The notes below the pieces were generated by a model. It had not been told where the DNA came from and ran no database searches. It saw nothing but the letters and a program-made list of their open reading frames with translations. 64,000 nt of DNA, taken from the NCBI GenBank assembly GCA_019186945.1, contig JABAQJ010000004.1:62001-126000 (forward strand), in the 5' to 3' direction. Of this stretch, positions 45,144-56,795 are shown in pieces (the first letter of the stretch is position 1; the number at the start of each line of letters is the position of its first letter). This DNA comes from Gemmatimonadaceae bacterium. GTDB taxonomy: Bacteria > Gemmatimonadota > Gemmatimonadetes > Gemmatimonadales > Gemmatimonadaceae. Made by a program: the position numbers and the translations under genes.

Positions 45144-46199
45144 TTATCCGCGCCAGTCCGGAAGTCGTTCTGCTCCGGAGAAGTCGAACGGCCCACGGAA
45201 GACGCCGCGGTCGGTAATGATCGCCGTGACGAGGTCGGCCGGCGTTACGTCGAAGGCGGGATTCCAGACACCCACTTCCGTTGGCGCCACGACCGCTCCG
45301 AACGGTCTGACCACCTCATCCCGACTGCGCTGTTCGATCTCGATGACATCACCCGAAGCGGAACGCGCGTCCAGTGTGGATGCCGGTGCGGCAACATAGA
45401 ACGGGAGGCCATGGTGACGCGCGTGCACGGCGATGCCGTAGGTGCCGATCTTGTTCGCTACATCCCCGTTCGCGGCGATGCGGTCGGCGCCAACAAGGCA
45501 CAGGTCGATACCGCCAGCCCGCATCAGGCTCGCGACCATGCTGTCGGTCAACACCATGACGGGAATGTCGGCGCGCGTCAGCTCCCATGCCGTCAAACGG
45601 CTCCCTTGCAGCAACGGCCGTGTCTCTCCAACCAGCACCTCCACCTTCTTCCCACGCTCGACGGCCAGGTAGATCGGGGCCAGAGCCGTCCCCATACCGG
45701 TGGTTGCCAATGCACCCGCATTGCAGTGCGTCAGCACCCGAGCGCCGTCGGCGATCAGGGATACTCCCTGCTCCGCGATGCTCCGGCACATCGCGCGATC
45801 TTCAGCCAGCATGGCCGAGGCTTCGTCGTGAAGAGCGTCGATGATCGCCTGAGCATTGCCGCTCGTGGCGTCTAACCGATCCAGCATGCGATCGATCGCC
45901 CAAGGCAGGTTGACGGCGGTGGGGCGCGCGCCGCGAATCCGGAGGCCGAGTTCGCGGACCTGTCGGCGAAACAGATCGATGGGCTCCGAGCGAAACGCGC
46001 TGGCGGACGCCACCAGCCCCATGGCGCCACAGATGCCTATGGCCGGTGCACCGCGCACGGCCAGCGACCGGATCGCCTCGCATACCGTGTCGACGTCCCA
46101 CAGGTCGCGTTCGCAGTAGTCCGCGGGAAGGAGTCGCTGGTCGATGATGCGAACACCCAGGCCCTCGGGCGACCAACGGACGGCTTCAACGTTGTGCAC
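45144..46199 (-). CDS. mtnA: S-methyl-5-thioribose-1-phosphate isomerase
   Basis: 351 residues from a GTG at 46199. In methionine salvage it converts methylthioribose-1-phosphate to the ribulose form. It contains the RGAPAIG substrate loop, the catalytic Cys in LTHCNAGALATTG and the conserved Asp in VGADRIAANGD. Other salvage genes are not in the window. It is the first gene of a minus-strand run with the two small proteins, and divergent from the enoyl-CoA hydratase. Confidence 0.96.
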   Translation of the reverse strand: MHNVEAVRWSPEGLGVRIIDQRLLPADYCERDLWDVDTVCEAIRSLAVRGAPAIGICGAMGLVASASAFRSEPIDLFRRQVRELGLRIRGARPTAVNLPWAIDRMLDRLDATSGNAQAIIDALHDEASAMLAEDRAMCRSIAEQGVSLIADGARVLTHCNAGALATTGMGTALAPIYLAVERGKKVEVLVGETRPLLQGSRLTAWELTRADIPVMVLTDSMVASLMRAGGIDLCLVGADRIAANGDVANKIGTYGIAVHARHHGLPFYVAAPASTLDARSASGDVIEIEQRSRDEVVRPFGAVVAPTEVGVWNPAFDVTPADLVTAIITDRGVFRGPFDFSGAERLPDWRG

Positions 46200-46263
46200 G
46201 CGATCAAGTTAGACACGAGCCTCCACCGAAAGCAGTGGCGGCACGATTTCGGTAGATTCGTGT

Positions 46264-46278
46264 GTCACGGACCGTGAC
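46264..46278. promoter_or_regulatory. 15-bp palindrome between mtnA and the enoyl-CoA hydratase
   Basis: GTCACGG-A-CCGTGAC is a perfect 7+1+7 palindrome 45 bp before the hydratase start, of the size of a dimeric regulator site. No promoter boxes are clear next to it. Confidence 0.4.
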
Positions 46279-46323
46279 GGCGGTCCTCGTTCGGTTTCCC
46301 TCGCATTCCACAGCCCGCACCCT

Positions 46324-47103
46324 ATGTCCTTCGATCACGTGACGTTGACGGTTGCCGACCGGATCGCGACGCTGACGGTCAATCGCCCCGACAAGCTCAA
46401 TGCCCTCAACGACGCCACGATCGCCGAGCTGGATCGCGCGATCGACGAGGTTCGATTGCGCGGCGATATCGGCGGCGTGATCGTGACAGGGGCGATGCGC
46501 GCGTTCGTGGCTGGAGCCGACATCGGCGAACTGTCGCGCCAGTCGCCAATGGACGCTCGTGAGCGGGCGGCGTATGGGCAGCGCGTGTTCGACAAGTACG
46601 AAGCATGTCCGAAGCCGGTGATCGCCGCAGTGAACGGCTTCGCGTTAGGTGGCGGGTGCGAGCTGGCCATGGCGTGCCACATCCGGATTGCCTCGGAGGC
46701 AGCCAGGTTCGGGCAACCTGAGGTCAAGCTGGGGATAAGTCCCGGCTACGGCGGCACCCAGCGCCTTCCCAGGCTGATTGGCCGCGGCCGTGCGCTGCAA
46801 CTGCTGCTGACCGGAGAGATGATCGACGCCGCGGAGGCTTATCGCGTCGGGCTGGTCAACTCGGTAGTCGCTCCCGCCGACCTGCTGCCGAGCGCGGAGG
46901 CAATGATGCGCCAGATCCTCGCCAACGCACCTCTCGCCCTCGCCCTCGTGATCGACGCGGTCAATCGCGGCGTGGATCGACCGCAAGCGGATGGACTGCA
47001 TCTCGAGGCGAACGTATTCGGGCTGCTCGCCGGAACACGCGACATGAGCGAGGGCATGGACGCGTTTCTGAACAAGCGCCGGCCGCAATTCCAGGGGCGC
47101 TGA
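46324..47103 (+). CDS. Enoyl-CoA hydratase/isomerase (crotonase family)
   Basis: 259 residues. Hydrates trans-2-enoyl-CoA in fatty acid oxidation or a related pathway. The oxyanion-hole segments AGADIGEL and ALGGGCELAMAC are present. The catalytic Glu in GQPEVKLGISPGYGGTQRLPR is present and the length is normal. It lies 41 bp upstream of recF, in the place where dnaN is usual, and probably has no functional link to it. Confidence 0.93.
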   Translation: MSFDHVTLTVADRIATLTVNRPDKLNALNDATIAELDRAIDEVRLRGDIGGVIVTGAMRAFVAGADIGELSRQSPMDARERAAYGQRVFDKYEACPKPVIAAVNGFALGGGCELAMACHIRIASEAARFGQPEVKLGISPGYGGTQRLPRLIGRGRALQLLLTGEMIDAAEAYRVGLVNSVVAPADLLPSAEAMMRQILANAPLALALVIDAVNRGVDRPQADGLHLEANVFGLLAGTRDMSEGMDAFLNKRRPQFQGR

Positions 47104-47144
47104 GCCCGGCGCGCCCAACACGCCGGCGACCGTCTTACCTGCCT

Positions 47145-48278
47145 GTGCCGCTACTGCAGCGCTTCACGGCTCTGGGGTTTCGCAACCTCGCGCCGCTGGC
47201 CTTGGACGTGCCGGCCCACGGCCTTGTAATCGTCGGCGACAACGGACACGGCAAGACCAACCTGCTGGAGGCTATCGCCTACCTGCACGCATGGCGGTCG
47301 GTACGGGGCGCTGGCGACATCGACCTGGTTGGATTCGGGGCAGCGGCGTTCCACCTGGCAGCAAGCACTGGTGCCGGCAGCGAAATCCGCGTCGGTTTCG
47401 AGCGTGCGACCCGGCGGAAGAAAGTGACTGTGGACGGAGTTCCAGTGAATCGGCTTGCCGATGCGCTCGGCGCATTGCCATCGGTCACGGTCTCACCTCG
47501 CGATGTCCAACTCGTAATCGGCCCCCCATCGGAACGCCGCCGGTTGCTGGATGTGTTGCTGGCTCTCTCTTCCCCGAGCTACCTCACCGCTCTCACGGAG
47601 TACCGCGCCGCCCTCATCAGGCGCAACGCGACTATCCGCACAGCAGGCAAGCACCCGGATACCGGCGCTCGCGCGGCCGCTTGGGAAGGCACTCTCGCAA
47701 CCGCCGGCGCCGCGCTCTTCGTCGCACGGCGCGACTGGGCTGAGCGCGTTCGCCCGCGATACGCGGAACTCTGCACCCTTCTCGGCGAACGTGAGGCAAG
47801 CGCGCTCCGGTATCGATCCTCGGCAGATACGTCGGTTCCGCCGGACGCGGACCAGGCAGCAATCCGCGATGCGCTTGCTGGAGCACTGGAACGACATCGC
47901 GGCCAGGACATGCGACGCGGTACGACGCGAGTGGGTCCGCATCGCGACGAACTCGAACTGCGCCTTGGCGGGCGCCTCCTCCGGCCATTCGGCTCGGCCG
48001 GCCAGCACCGGAGTTCGGCCTTGGCACTGCGGCTCCTGGAGTTCGAAACCCTTCGCGAACGCCTCCGGCAGGAACCGCTCCTTCTCCTGGACGATCCGTT
48101 CGCCGAACTTGATGCCGAGCGCTCGCGACGGGTGCTCGAGTTGCTGCTGGTGCGCGACCAGACGCAGGTGATCCTCGCCGTTCCGAAGGTGAGCGATGTG
48201 CCAGCGGCGTTCGCGCACCTGGCACGAACGCGAATCCTGGAAGGCACGGTGACGCTCATGGACGCCGAGGGGCGATGA
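47145..48278 (+). CDS. recF: DNA replication and repair protein RecF
   Basis: 377 residues from a GTG at 47145. SMC-like ATPase that loads RecA at gaps. Walker A is GDNGHGKT at 31-38, and the Walker B/D-loop end reads LLLLDDPFAELD. The ATGA overlap with dciA and the nearby gyrB keep the common recF-dciA-gyrB order, but dnaA and dnaN are not upstream here. Confidence 0.96.
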   Translation: MPLLQRFTALGFRNLAPLALDVPAHGLVIVGDNGHGKTNLLEAIAYLHAWRSVRGAGDIDLVGFGAAAFHLAASTGAGSEIRVGFERATRRKKVTVDGVPVNRLADALGALPSVTVSPRDVQLVIGPPSERRRLLDVLLALSSPSYLTALTEYRAALIRRNATIRTAGKHPDTGARAAAWEGTLATAGAALFVARRDWAERVRPRYAELCTLLGEREASALRYRSSADTSVPPDADQAAIRDALAGALERHRGQDMRRGTTRVGPHRDELELRLGGRLLRPFGSAGQHRSSALALRLLEFETLRERLRQEPLLLLDDPFAELDAERSRRVLELLLVRDQTQVILAVPKVSDVPAAFAHLARTRILEGTVTLMDAEGR

Positions 48279-48586
48279 ACGATTCCAAGTCACGACCGGC
48301 CTCACCGATCGGTGAGGCAATTTCCGGATTCCTGAGCGGCTCCGGACTTGGCACGCGGGTCAGTCAGGCGCAGGTCGTGCTTCGATGGTCGGAACTTGTG
48401 GGGCCGCGAATCGCCGCCGTATCGCGGGCCCTCGCGGTGACCGCAGACGGTGTACTGTTGGTGGCAGTAACCAGCCATCCATGGATGACAGAGCTCTCGC
48501 TCCTGGAGCGGGAACTGCTCGATGCGATCAACCGGGCTGCACCGTCCACACCGGTGCGGCAGATCCGTTTTCAGCTCGCACGCTAA
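48275..48586 (+). CDS. dciA: DciA-like DUF721 protein
   Basis: 103 residues starting in an ATGA overlap with recF. DUF721/DciA proteins help load the DnaB helicase in bacteria that lack DnaC. The conserved core (VVLRWSELVGPRIAAVSRAL, then VTSHPWMTELSLLERELLDAIN) matches this family, and position between recF and gyrB supports it. Confidence 0.88.
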   Translation: MNDSKSRPASPIGEAISGFLSGSGLGTRVSQAQVVLRWSELVGPRIAAVSRALAVTADGVLLVAVTSHPWMTELSLLERELLDAINRAAPSTPVRQIRFQLAR

Positions 48587-48623
48587 ACCTTTGAGAAAAC
48601 GGCGCTTACCTTGGCTCCGAGCG

Positions 48624-48652
48624 TTGATTCCGACGTTTGCTGCCGTTATTTT
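48624..48652 (+). promoter_or_regulatory. Probable gyrB promoter
   Basis: TTGATT (48624-48629) and TATTTT (48647-48652) are separated by 17 bp, about 75 bp before gyrB, in the AT-richest stretch of this 139-bp gap. Confidence 0.5.
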
Positions 48653-48656
48653 CTGA

Positions 48657-50663
<2,007 letters not shown>

Positions 50664-50726
50664 CGGAGAGCCGGAACGGAGCCGGGCCCGGCGGGCGCGT
50701 TCTGTTGGGCTCGATTTCAGCTGCGC

Positions 50727-50984
50727 CTAATCCGGAGATTCGCTCCGGTGTTCGCTCGCATACCGAAGGAGTTGCCGCGCATACGTAACGTGCACGGCGA
50801 TGATTGCGGCCGCGGGTATCCCGGCGCCCAGCCATAGCAGAACGCCTTGTGTCGCGTCGATTCCGCTGGTCGCCGAGTGGCCGCCGCCGATGGCAATCAG
50901 CAGGTAGAGTGCCACCACGACTGCAGCAACGCCTAACGCGCCAATCGCCGCCACGCGCGCGAACTTCTTCATTGTGAGTGCCAT
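50727..50984 (-). CDS. Small two-helix membrane protein
   Basis: 85 residues from the ATG at 50984; GGAG lies 8 nt upstream. Two hydrophobic helices (VAAIGALGVAAVVVALYLLIAI and GVLLWLGAGIPAAAIIAVHV) are separated by a short loop, with a charged C-terminus. No known family is recognised. It converges on gyrB, with a GC-rich palindrome near 50684-50695 in the gap between the stops. Confidence 0.6.
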   Translation of the reverse strand: MALTMKKFARVAAIGALGVAAVVVALYLLIAIGGGHSATSGIDATQGVLLWLGAGIPAAAIIAVHVTYARQLLRYASEHRSESPD

Positions 50985-51148
50985 GAAACCTGCTCCAGGA
51001 AGACTGGACTCCGATGCGTGGGAGACAGCCTGCCAGCACAAGCGGCAAAAGGCAAGAGGGGCCTCGGTCGACGGGTAGCGCGCAGGCGTCACCGGCGTTT
51101 TCATCAAGGCCGGCGAAGTCGACCGTTCCACACTGAGGAGCCGCACCG

Positions 51149-54100
51149 ATGCCCATGATCTCGTCTGTCGTTCCGAAGGCCTTCCGGATGGTGACCACTG
51201 CCATGCGCTGCGCCATGGTCGCAGCCGCATGCCTGATGGTGTCGAGCCCTGACGTGGCATCCGCCCAGGGATCCCGTCGCTCACCGCCTGCATCGCCACC
51301 GGCGGCGGCTCCTTCGCTCGCCGATTCGGTATTCGCGAATCTGTCGTTCCGGAACATCGGTCCGGCGAACATGTCTGGACGAATTGCCGATGTGGAAGGT
51401 GTCCCGGGCGATCCGACCGTCGTGTACGTCGGGTCGGCATCCGGTGGCGTGTGGAAATCCACGAATGCAGGCCAGACGTGGTCGCCGATCTTCGACAAGC
51501 AGCCGGTAATGTCGATCGGCGACCTGGCGCTCGAGCCAGGAAATCCGGAGGTGGTGTACGTCGGCAGCGGCGAAGGAAACGTGCGGAACTCCGTGTCGTT
51601 CGGCGTTGGCGTGTTCAAGACGACGGATGGAGGCAGGACGTGGCGCCATCTCGGGCTTGGCGACACGCGGCACATCCCCCGGATCGTGGTCAACCCGAAG
51701 GATCCGAGAAAGGTCTACGTAGCCGCCATCGGTCATGCATTCGGACCGAACGAGGAGCGCGGCGTGTTCATGAGCGAGGACGCCGGCGAGACGTGGAAAC
51801 GGGTGCTCTACGTGGATAATGTCCACGGCGCTTCGGACATCGATATCGATCCGCAGAACCCGAACATCCTCTACGCCGCGATGTGGTACTTCGATCGCAA
51901 GCAGTGGACGTTCCGTTCGGGGGACGAACGCGGCGGAGTATTTCGGTCCACGGATGGCGGGAAGACGTGGTCGAAGCTGACGAAAGGACTACCGAAGCTG
52001 ACGGGACGGATCGGGATCAAGGTTGCGCCGTCCTCGCCGAATGTGGTCTACATCGTCGCAGAGACCCGTGAGGGATACGTGTTTCGTTCCGACGACCACG
52101 GGGACACGTGGCGCAAGGTGAGCGACAACGCGCACACCCTGGGCCGGGGTTTCTATTACGCTGACCTGCGGGTGGACCCGACGAATGAGAATCGCGTCTA
52201 CACGCTCGGCATGTCGTTCTCGCTGTCGATCGACGGCGGGCAGACCTTCGTGCCGGTCAACGGCAACTTCCACGGCGACCATCAGGCGATGTGGATCGAT
52301 CCGACGAATCCGCGGCGGATGTTCATGGGCGACGATGGCGGATTGACCGTTTCATACGACCAGGGAAAAACGTGGGAGTGGTTCGGCAACATTCCGGTCG
52401 GCCAGTTCTACCAGCTCAGCTACGACATGCAGGAGCCGTTCTATCATGTGGCCGGCGGGCTGCAGGACAATGGCGTTTGGACCGGACCGAGCCGCACGCG
52501 CGGAGGCTCCATCTGGTCCAGCGACTGGCGGTTCATCCAGAACGGCGACGGCTACTACGCGGTGTCGCATCCGGACGATCCGGATCTCTTTCTGAGCGAT
52601 TATCAGGCGGGAGGCATCCAGGCGACGAACCTGCGGACGTACGAACAGCGCGAGGCCAGTCCGCAGGTCGAGCGCATGGATGGGTATCCCGCCGATTCCA
52701 ACAGCGTGAGGTTCAACTGGAACGCGCCGATCGTGCTGTCGCCACACGACAAGCGCGTCGTCTACTTCGCCGGCAACATCGTCTATCGCTCCACCGATTG
52801 GGGACGGACGTGGACGGCGATCTCTCCGGACCTCAGCAAGAACGACAAGACACGCCAGGGCGATGCCGGCGGACCGGTTCTGAAGGAGAACACGGTGGCC
52901 GAGTACTACGGCAACGTTTACTCGTTCGCCGAATCTCCGGTCCAGCGCGGATTGCTGTGGGCGGGTACCGACGATGGGAACCTCCAGGTCACGCAGGATG
53001 ACGGCAAGACCTGGACGAACGTGGCGTCCAACGTCGTCGGTGTCGGACCGGATGCCGTTGTCTCCGGCGTCGAACCATCGCGCACGGCGGCCGGGACGGC
53101 CTATGCCGCTTTTGAACGCCGGATGATGGACGACTTCCGTCCGTACCTCTACAAGACGACCGACTTTGGACGCTCGTGGACCAACATCACCGGGAACCTT
53201 CCGCCTAACGGGTACATCCAGGTGGTCCGCGAGGATCCGAAGAACCCGAATCTGTTGTATGTGGGCACGGAAATCGGGCTGTACGCGTCGTGGACCGGAG
53301 GCACGTCGTGGACGCGCCTTCACGGGAAGAATTTCCCCGCGGTCGCCGTACATGAAGTACTGGTTCACCCGCGAGAGAACGACCTGGTGCTGGCCACCCA
53401 TGGGCGCGCGCTCTGGGTCTTCGACGATGCCACGCCGCTGCAACAGATGTCCGCGGCGATCGCCGCCAGAACGGTGCACCTGTTCCCGCTGCGGACAGCG
53501 ACGCGATACAACCAGGGCGACCAGTCGTGGAACTTCGGCTCGAAACAGTTTCGCGGGGCGAACGCGCCGTACGGTGCTACGATCACCTACTGGCTGCGCC
53601 AGAAACCCAGCGCCGATTCGCTGCTCAAGGTGGAGATCGTGCAAAACGGAGCGGTGATTCGCACACTGAAGAAGCCGTCCGTCGACGCTGGGTTCAATCG
53701 CGTCGTCTGGGATCTTCGCATGGAAGCGCCAAAGGTGTTGAGCGACATGCCCGCCGATTCCAACGAGACGGGGGACTGGCGGGCGCGACCCGTCGGGCCC
53801 CAGGTGCTCCCGGGCCAGTACGCGGTGCGGCTGACGGTCGCCGGCGAAACGCAGGAGCAGCCGCTGACAGTACGCATCGATCCCTCATCGCAGGTGACCG
53901 AGGCAGAATTGCGGCAGCAGTTCGAGCAGGCCACGCGACTGAACGCCGTCATCGCATCGCTGATCGACACCGAGCGCAACCTCGTGTCGTTCAGAGGGCA
54001 AGTCGACGAACGCCGCAACAGTGGCGTGGAAATGCGTGGATCGGCAGCAGCCCAGTTGCATACGGCCGCGACTGAAGAGATCGTGAAGCTCGACTCGGTT

Positions 54101-54385
54101 AGGCTGCAGTTGACACGTCCCCGGCCGGACGAGGTGCCGTTTTACTCCGAGGGACCGCGTCCGCTCGAGCGCGCGATGGCGCTGATGGGGTCGATCGACG
54201 TCGGACTGATGCCGGTGATCGCGGCCCAGCGGGAGTACATGGGGAACGTCCGTCAGGATGCCCAGACTGTGATCGAGATGGTGGAACGCCAGGTCGATGC
54301 CACCGTCCGGCGAATCAATCCCCTGCTGCAGGAACTCAACCTGCCACAGCTGCAACCGCCCCCAAAGAAGGGAAGCATCATGTAG
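51149..54385 (+). CDS. Secreted BNR/sortilin-type beta-propeller protein
   Basis: 1078 residues with an N-terminal signal peptide ending near ASAQG (about residue 41). Many Asp-box/BNR repeats (STNAGQTW, TTDGGRTW, SEDAGETW, STDGGKTW and similar) run from about 100 to 700 and form VPS10/sortilin-like propellers. A C-terminal part of about 300 residues is helical and rich in Arg/Glu. Proteins of this type are common in Gemmatimonadota and Bacteroidota and are often called glycosyl hydrolases, but no catalytic acids are seen here. Role probably extracellular or periplasmic binding. Confidence 0.8.
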   Translation: MPMISSVVPKAFRMVTTAMRCAMVAAACLMVSSPDVASAQGSRRSPPASPPAAAPSLADSVFANLSFRNIGPANMSGRIADVEGVPGDPTVVYVGSASGGVWKSTNAGQTWSPIFDKQPVMSIGDLALEPGNPEVVYVGSGEGNVRNSVSFGVGVFKTTDGGRTWRHLGLGDTRHIPRIVVNPKDPRKVYVAAIGHAFGPNEERGVFMSEDAGETWKRVLYVDNVHGASDIDIDPQNPNILYAAMWYFDRKQWTFRSGDERGGVFRSTDGGKTWSKLTKGLPKLTGRIGIKVAPSSPNVVYIVAETREGYVFRSDDHGDTWRKVSDNAHTLGRGFYYADLRVDPTNENRVYTLGMSFSLSIDGGQTFVPVNGNFHGDHQAMWIDPTNPRRMFMGDDGGLTVSYDQGKTWEWFGNIPVGQFYQLSYDMQEPFYHVAGGLQDNGVWTGPSRTRGGSIWSSDWRFIQNGDGYYAVSHPDDPDLFLSDYQAGGIQATNLRTYEQREASPQVERMDGYPADSNSVRFNWNAPIVLSPHDKRVVYFAGNIVYRSTDWGRTWTAISPDLSKNDKTRQGDAGGPVLKENTVAEYYGNVYSFAESPVQRGLLWAGTDDGNLQVTQDDGKTWTNVASNVVGVGPDAVVSGVEPSRTAAGTAYAAFERRMMDDFRPYLYKTTDFGRSWTNITGNLPPNGYIQVVREDPKNPNLLYVGTEIGLYASWTGGTSWTRLHGKNFPAVAVHEVLVHPRENDLVLATHGRALWVFDDATPLQQMSAAIAARTVHLFPLRTATRYNQGDQSWNFGSKQFRGANAPYGATITYWLRQKPSADSLLKVEIVQNGAVIRTLKKPSVDAGFNRVVWDLRMEAPKVLSDMPADSNETGDWRARPVGPQVLPGQYAVRLTVAGETQEQPLTVRIDPSSQVTEAELRQQFEQATRLNAVIASLIDTERNLVSFRGQVDERRNSGVEMRGSAAAQLHTAATEEIVKLDSVRLQLTRPRPDEVPFYSEGPRPLERAMALMGSIDVGLMPVIAAQREYMGNVRQDAQTVIEMVERQVDATVRRINPLLQELNLPQLQPPPKKGSIM

Positions 54386-54432
54386 GCAGACCCGACGGCA
54401 GCGCTCGCAGATGGATGACGACGCGCCAGTTT

Positions 54433-54463
54433 GGCGCGACCGCGGAAACTCGGCGGTCGCGCC
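54433..54463. terminator. Hairpin between two convergent genes
   Basis: A perfect 11-bp GC-rich stem (54433-54443 with 54453-54463) with a 9-nt loop lies between the BNR protein stop and the thymidine phosphorylase stop. It lacks a T-run on either strand but may act as a two-way terminator. Confidence 0.5.
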
Positions 54464-54469
54464 CGCGGT

Positions 54470-55801
54470 TCAGGTGTCGATCCGTTCGACTCCGGCCGCG
54501 GTCACGCGGTGCGACAACAACGGCAGCGGAATCTCGCCTTCGTCGCCGATCACGAGCGCTTCGCTCAGCGCCGCCATGCCTGCGGCCACACCTGCCATGT
54601 CGCGGGCAAACACGGTCGCGACGGGTTCGCCAGCCGTCACGTAGTCGCCAGGACGCGCCGAGATCACGAATCCCACGCTGTGATCAATGCGGTCGTCCAT
54701 TCGGGTCCGTCCGCCGCCAAGGGCAACGATGCCGCGTCCGATCGCGCGTGGCTCGACCTGCGCGACGATACCGCTGCGCGGCGCCGTATACAGCTCGACC
54801 TCTCGCGCCTGTGGGAGAATCGACGGATCGTCGACAACGGTCGGATTCCCCCCCTGCTCCTCGATGATGCGCCGGAACTGCTCGGCGGCACGTCCCGAAG
54901 AAATCGCGACCTCCATCATGCGGCGGGCTGCGTCCGCGTCGGAGGCGGCTCCGCCCAGGACGAGCATCTCCGCACCTAACGCGTAACTGACCTGGATCAG
55001 GTCCGGTGGTCCCTCGCCGTGCAACGTATGAATCGCCTCCTCCACCTCGAGCGCGTTGCCGCACGCGCGACCAAGGGGCCGGTCCATGGCGGTCAGCAGG
55101 GCCACCGTCGGGACTCCGTGCGTCTTTCCGATCGACACCATCAGTTCGGCCAGCTCCAGTGCGCGCGCGGTATCGGGCAGGAACGCGCCCGAACCGCGCT
55201 TCACGTCCAGAACCAGACCGGTCAAACCCTCCGCCAGCTTCTTGCTCATGATGCTCGCGGCGATCAATGGAATCGACTCGACGGTTGCCGTGGCATCGCG
55301 CAACGCGTACAGCTTCCGGTCCACCGGCGCAATCTCACGGGACTGGCCGATGAGCGCGCAGCCGATCCGCCCCAGCTGCGACCGCGCTTCTGCCAGCGTC
55401 AACTCCGTCCTGAAACCCGCAATGGACTCCAGCTTGTCCAGCGTGCCGCCCGTATGCGCCAAACCCCTGCCGGACATCATCGGCACCGCCACGCCGAGCG
55501 ACGATACGAGCGGAGCGAGCACGAGGGACACCTTGTCGCCAACGCCGCCGGTCGAGTGCTTGTCCACCCTTCCCACACCAAGATCCGAAAGATCGAGCCG
55601 GGCCCCGCTCTCCAACATGCTTTCCATCAGGGCGATCGTCTCCTCGCGATCCAGCCCACGCAGCACGATCGCCATGAGGAGCGCAGCCATCTGGTAGTCA
55701 GCGACGTCTCCACGCTCGTACGCCGCAGCAAGCTCCCGGATCTCGTGCCGCGCAAGCACGCCGCCGTCGCGCTTTCGCTCGATCAGCCGATAGGCAAGCA
55801 T
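54470..55801 (-). CDS. deoA: Thymidine / pyrimidine-nucleoside phosphorylase
   Basis: 443 residues from the ATG at 55801 (MLAYRLIERKRDGG); the frame runs to 56059 but that part overlaps the TPR gene. The signature block KHSTGGVGDKVSLVLAPLV and MSGRGLAHTGGTLDKLE define the family. The all-alpha N-terminus, the phosphate-binding Gly-rich loop and the C-terminal alpha/beta domain are complete. It splits thymidine or uridine with phosphate in nucleoside salvage. The choice between deoA and pdp is not fixed by sequence. Confidence 0.9.
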   Translation of the reverse strand: MLAYRLIERKRDGGVLARHEIRELAAAYERGDVADYQMAALLMAIVLRGLDREETIALMESMLESGARLDLSDLGVGRVDKHSTGGVGDKVSLVLAPLVSSLGVAVPMMSGRGLAHTGGTLDKLESIAGFRTELTLAEARSQLGRIGCALIGQSREIAPVDRKLYALRDATATVESIPLIAASIMSKKLAEGLTGLVLDVKRGSGAFLPDTARALELAELMVSIGKTHGVPTVALLTAMDRPLGRACGNALEVEEAIHTLHGEGPPDLIQVSYALGAEMLVLGGAASDADAARRMMEVAISSGRAAEQFRRIIEEQGGNPTVVDDPSILPQAREVELYTAPRSGIVAQVEPRAIGRGIVALGGGRTRMDDRIDHSVGFVISARPGDYVTAGEPVATVFARDMAGVAAGMAALSEALVIGDEGEIPLPLLSHRVTAAGVERIDT

Positions 55802-55884
55802 GCCACCCGCTCCCGTACGTAACTTGTCGCCGTGATCGCCGGTGTTTTCGACGCGCCACGAGCGCCGCCCTCCCCTGTGCTCCG

Positions 55885-56667
55885 ATGTCCCCGGACGACC
55901 GTTGGCCGATGCCAGCAATAGGCACGCTCGCCGTGGTCCTGCTGCTGTCCGTGCCGCTTCGCGCACAGACAGTCGCCGAGTTGAATGCCATGGGCGATCG
56001 TGCGCATTCCGAATTCCGGTCCGGCGAGGCCCTGCGGTACTACGAGGCCGCTCTGGCAATCGACTCGCTCGACGTACATGCGTTGCAGCAGGCGTCGCTT
56101 TCGGCGGTGGACGTTGGCGAGGGTACCTCGGACCGCGCAGAGGCCGCCACGCTCTTTCGCCTCGGCGAGCACTACGGACGGCGTGCCGTCGCGGTCGCTC
56201 CCGATAGCGCCGAGTCCCACTTCAATCTCGCTCGCGCGCTGGGACGCGCTGCTCTGAATGTCGGTGTTCGGGATCGCGTCCGGTACGCGGTCGAGGTCCG
56301 CCATCAGGCGCTGGCAGCGCTCGAAATCGACGCGGATCATCCCGGCGCCCTGCACGTCCTGGGCATGTGGAACGCAGAAGTCATGCGGCTGAACGGATTC
56401 GAGAAGTTCTTCGCAAAGCGCTTTCTTGGAGGCCGGATCTTCGACAGCGCCAGCTGGAACGACGCTGTCAGGTACATGGAACGGGCCGTGCGAGTCGATC
56501 CTGCTCGCCTCTCGCACAAGCTCGATCTCGGACTGATTTACCGCGACATCGGCGAGAAGGCAAAGGCGCGGGCACAATTGGAAGCCGTGGTCAGTGGCGC
56601 CCGGACCGACATCAACGATCCGCTCTACAAACGGCAGGCACAACGCGCACTCGAGAGAATGCCGTAG
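55885..56667 (+). CDS. Secreted TPR-repeat protein
   Basis: 260 residues; the ATG at 55909 would give a cleaner signal peptide (MPAIGTLAVVLLLSVPLRAQ). Tetratricopeptide-like helices (ALRYYEAALAIDSLDVHALQQ, NLARALGRAALNV, ALAALEIDADHPGALHVLG) match the regulator-of-microtubule-dynamics-like TPR family of bacteria. Divergent from deoA. Probably periplasmic; no catalytic residues. Confidence 0.75.
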   Translation: MSPDDRWPMPAIGTLAVVLLLSVPLRAQTVAELNAMGDRAHSEFRSGEALRYYEAALAIDSLDVHALQQASLSAVDVGEGTSDRAEAATLFRLGEHYGRRAVAVAPDSAESHFNLARALGRAALNVGVRDRVRYAVEVRHQALAALEIDADHPGALHVLGMWNAEVMRLNGFEKFFAKRFLGGRIFDSASWNDAVRYMERAVRVDPARLSHKLDLGLIYRDIGEKAKARAQLEAVVSGARTDINDPLYKRQAQRALERMP

Positions 56668-56795
56668 GGCGCGTCACGACACGGATGTGCAGAAGCGCAC
56701 ATGATGACCGGTACATGGGTTGACGCGTCCAGTGTGTGGCGGGACCGCGTGATCGGTTGCGCGATGTCCCATGGACGCTTCACCTGCTTGGTGCA

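Noticed and set aside
50684..50695. GC palindrome after gyrB as intrinsic terminator
   Set aside because: GCCGGGCCCGGC has no loop and no T-run; it may still help termination but I cannot support it.
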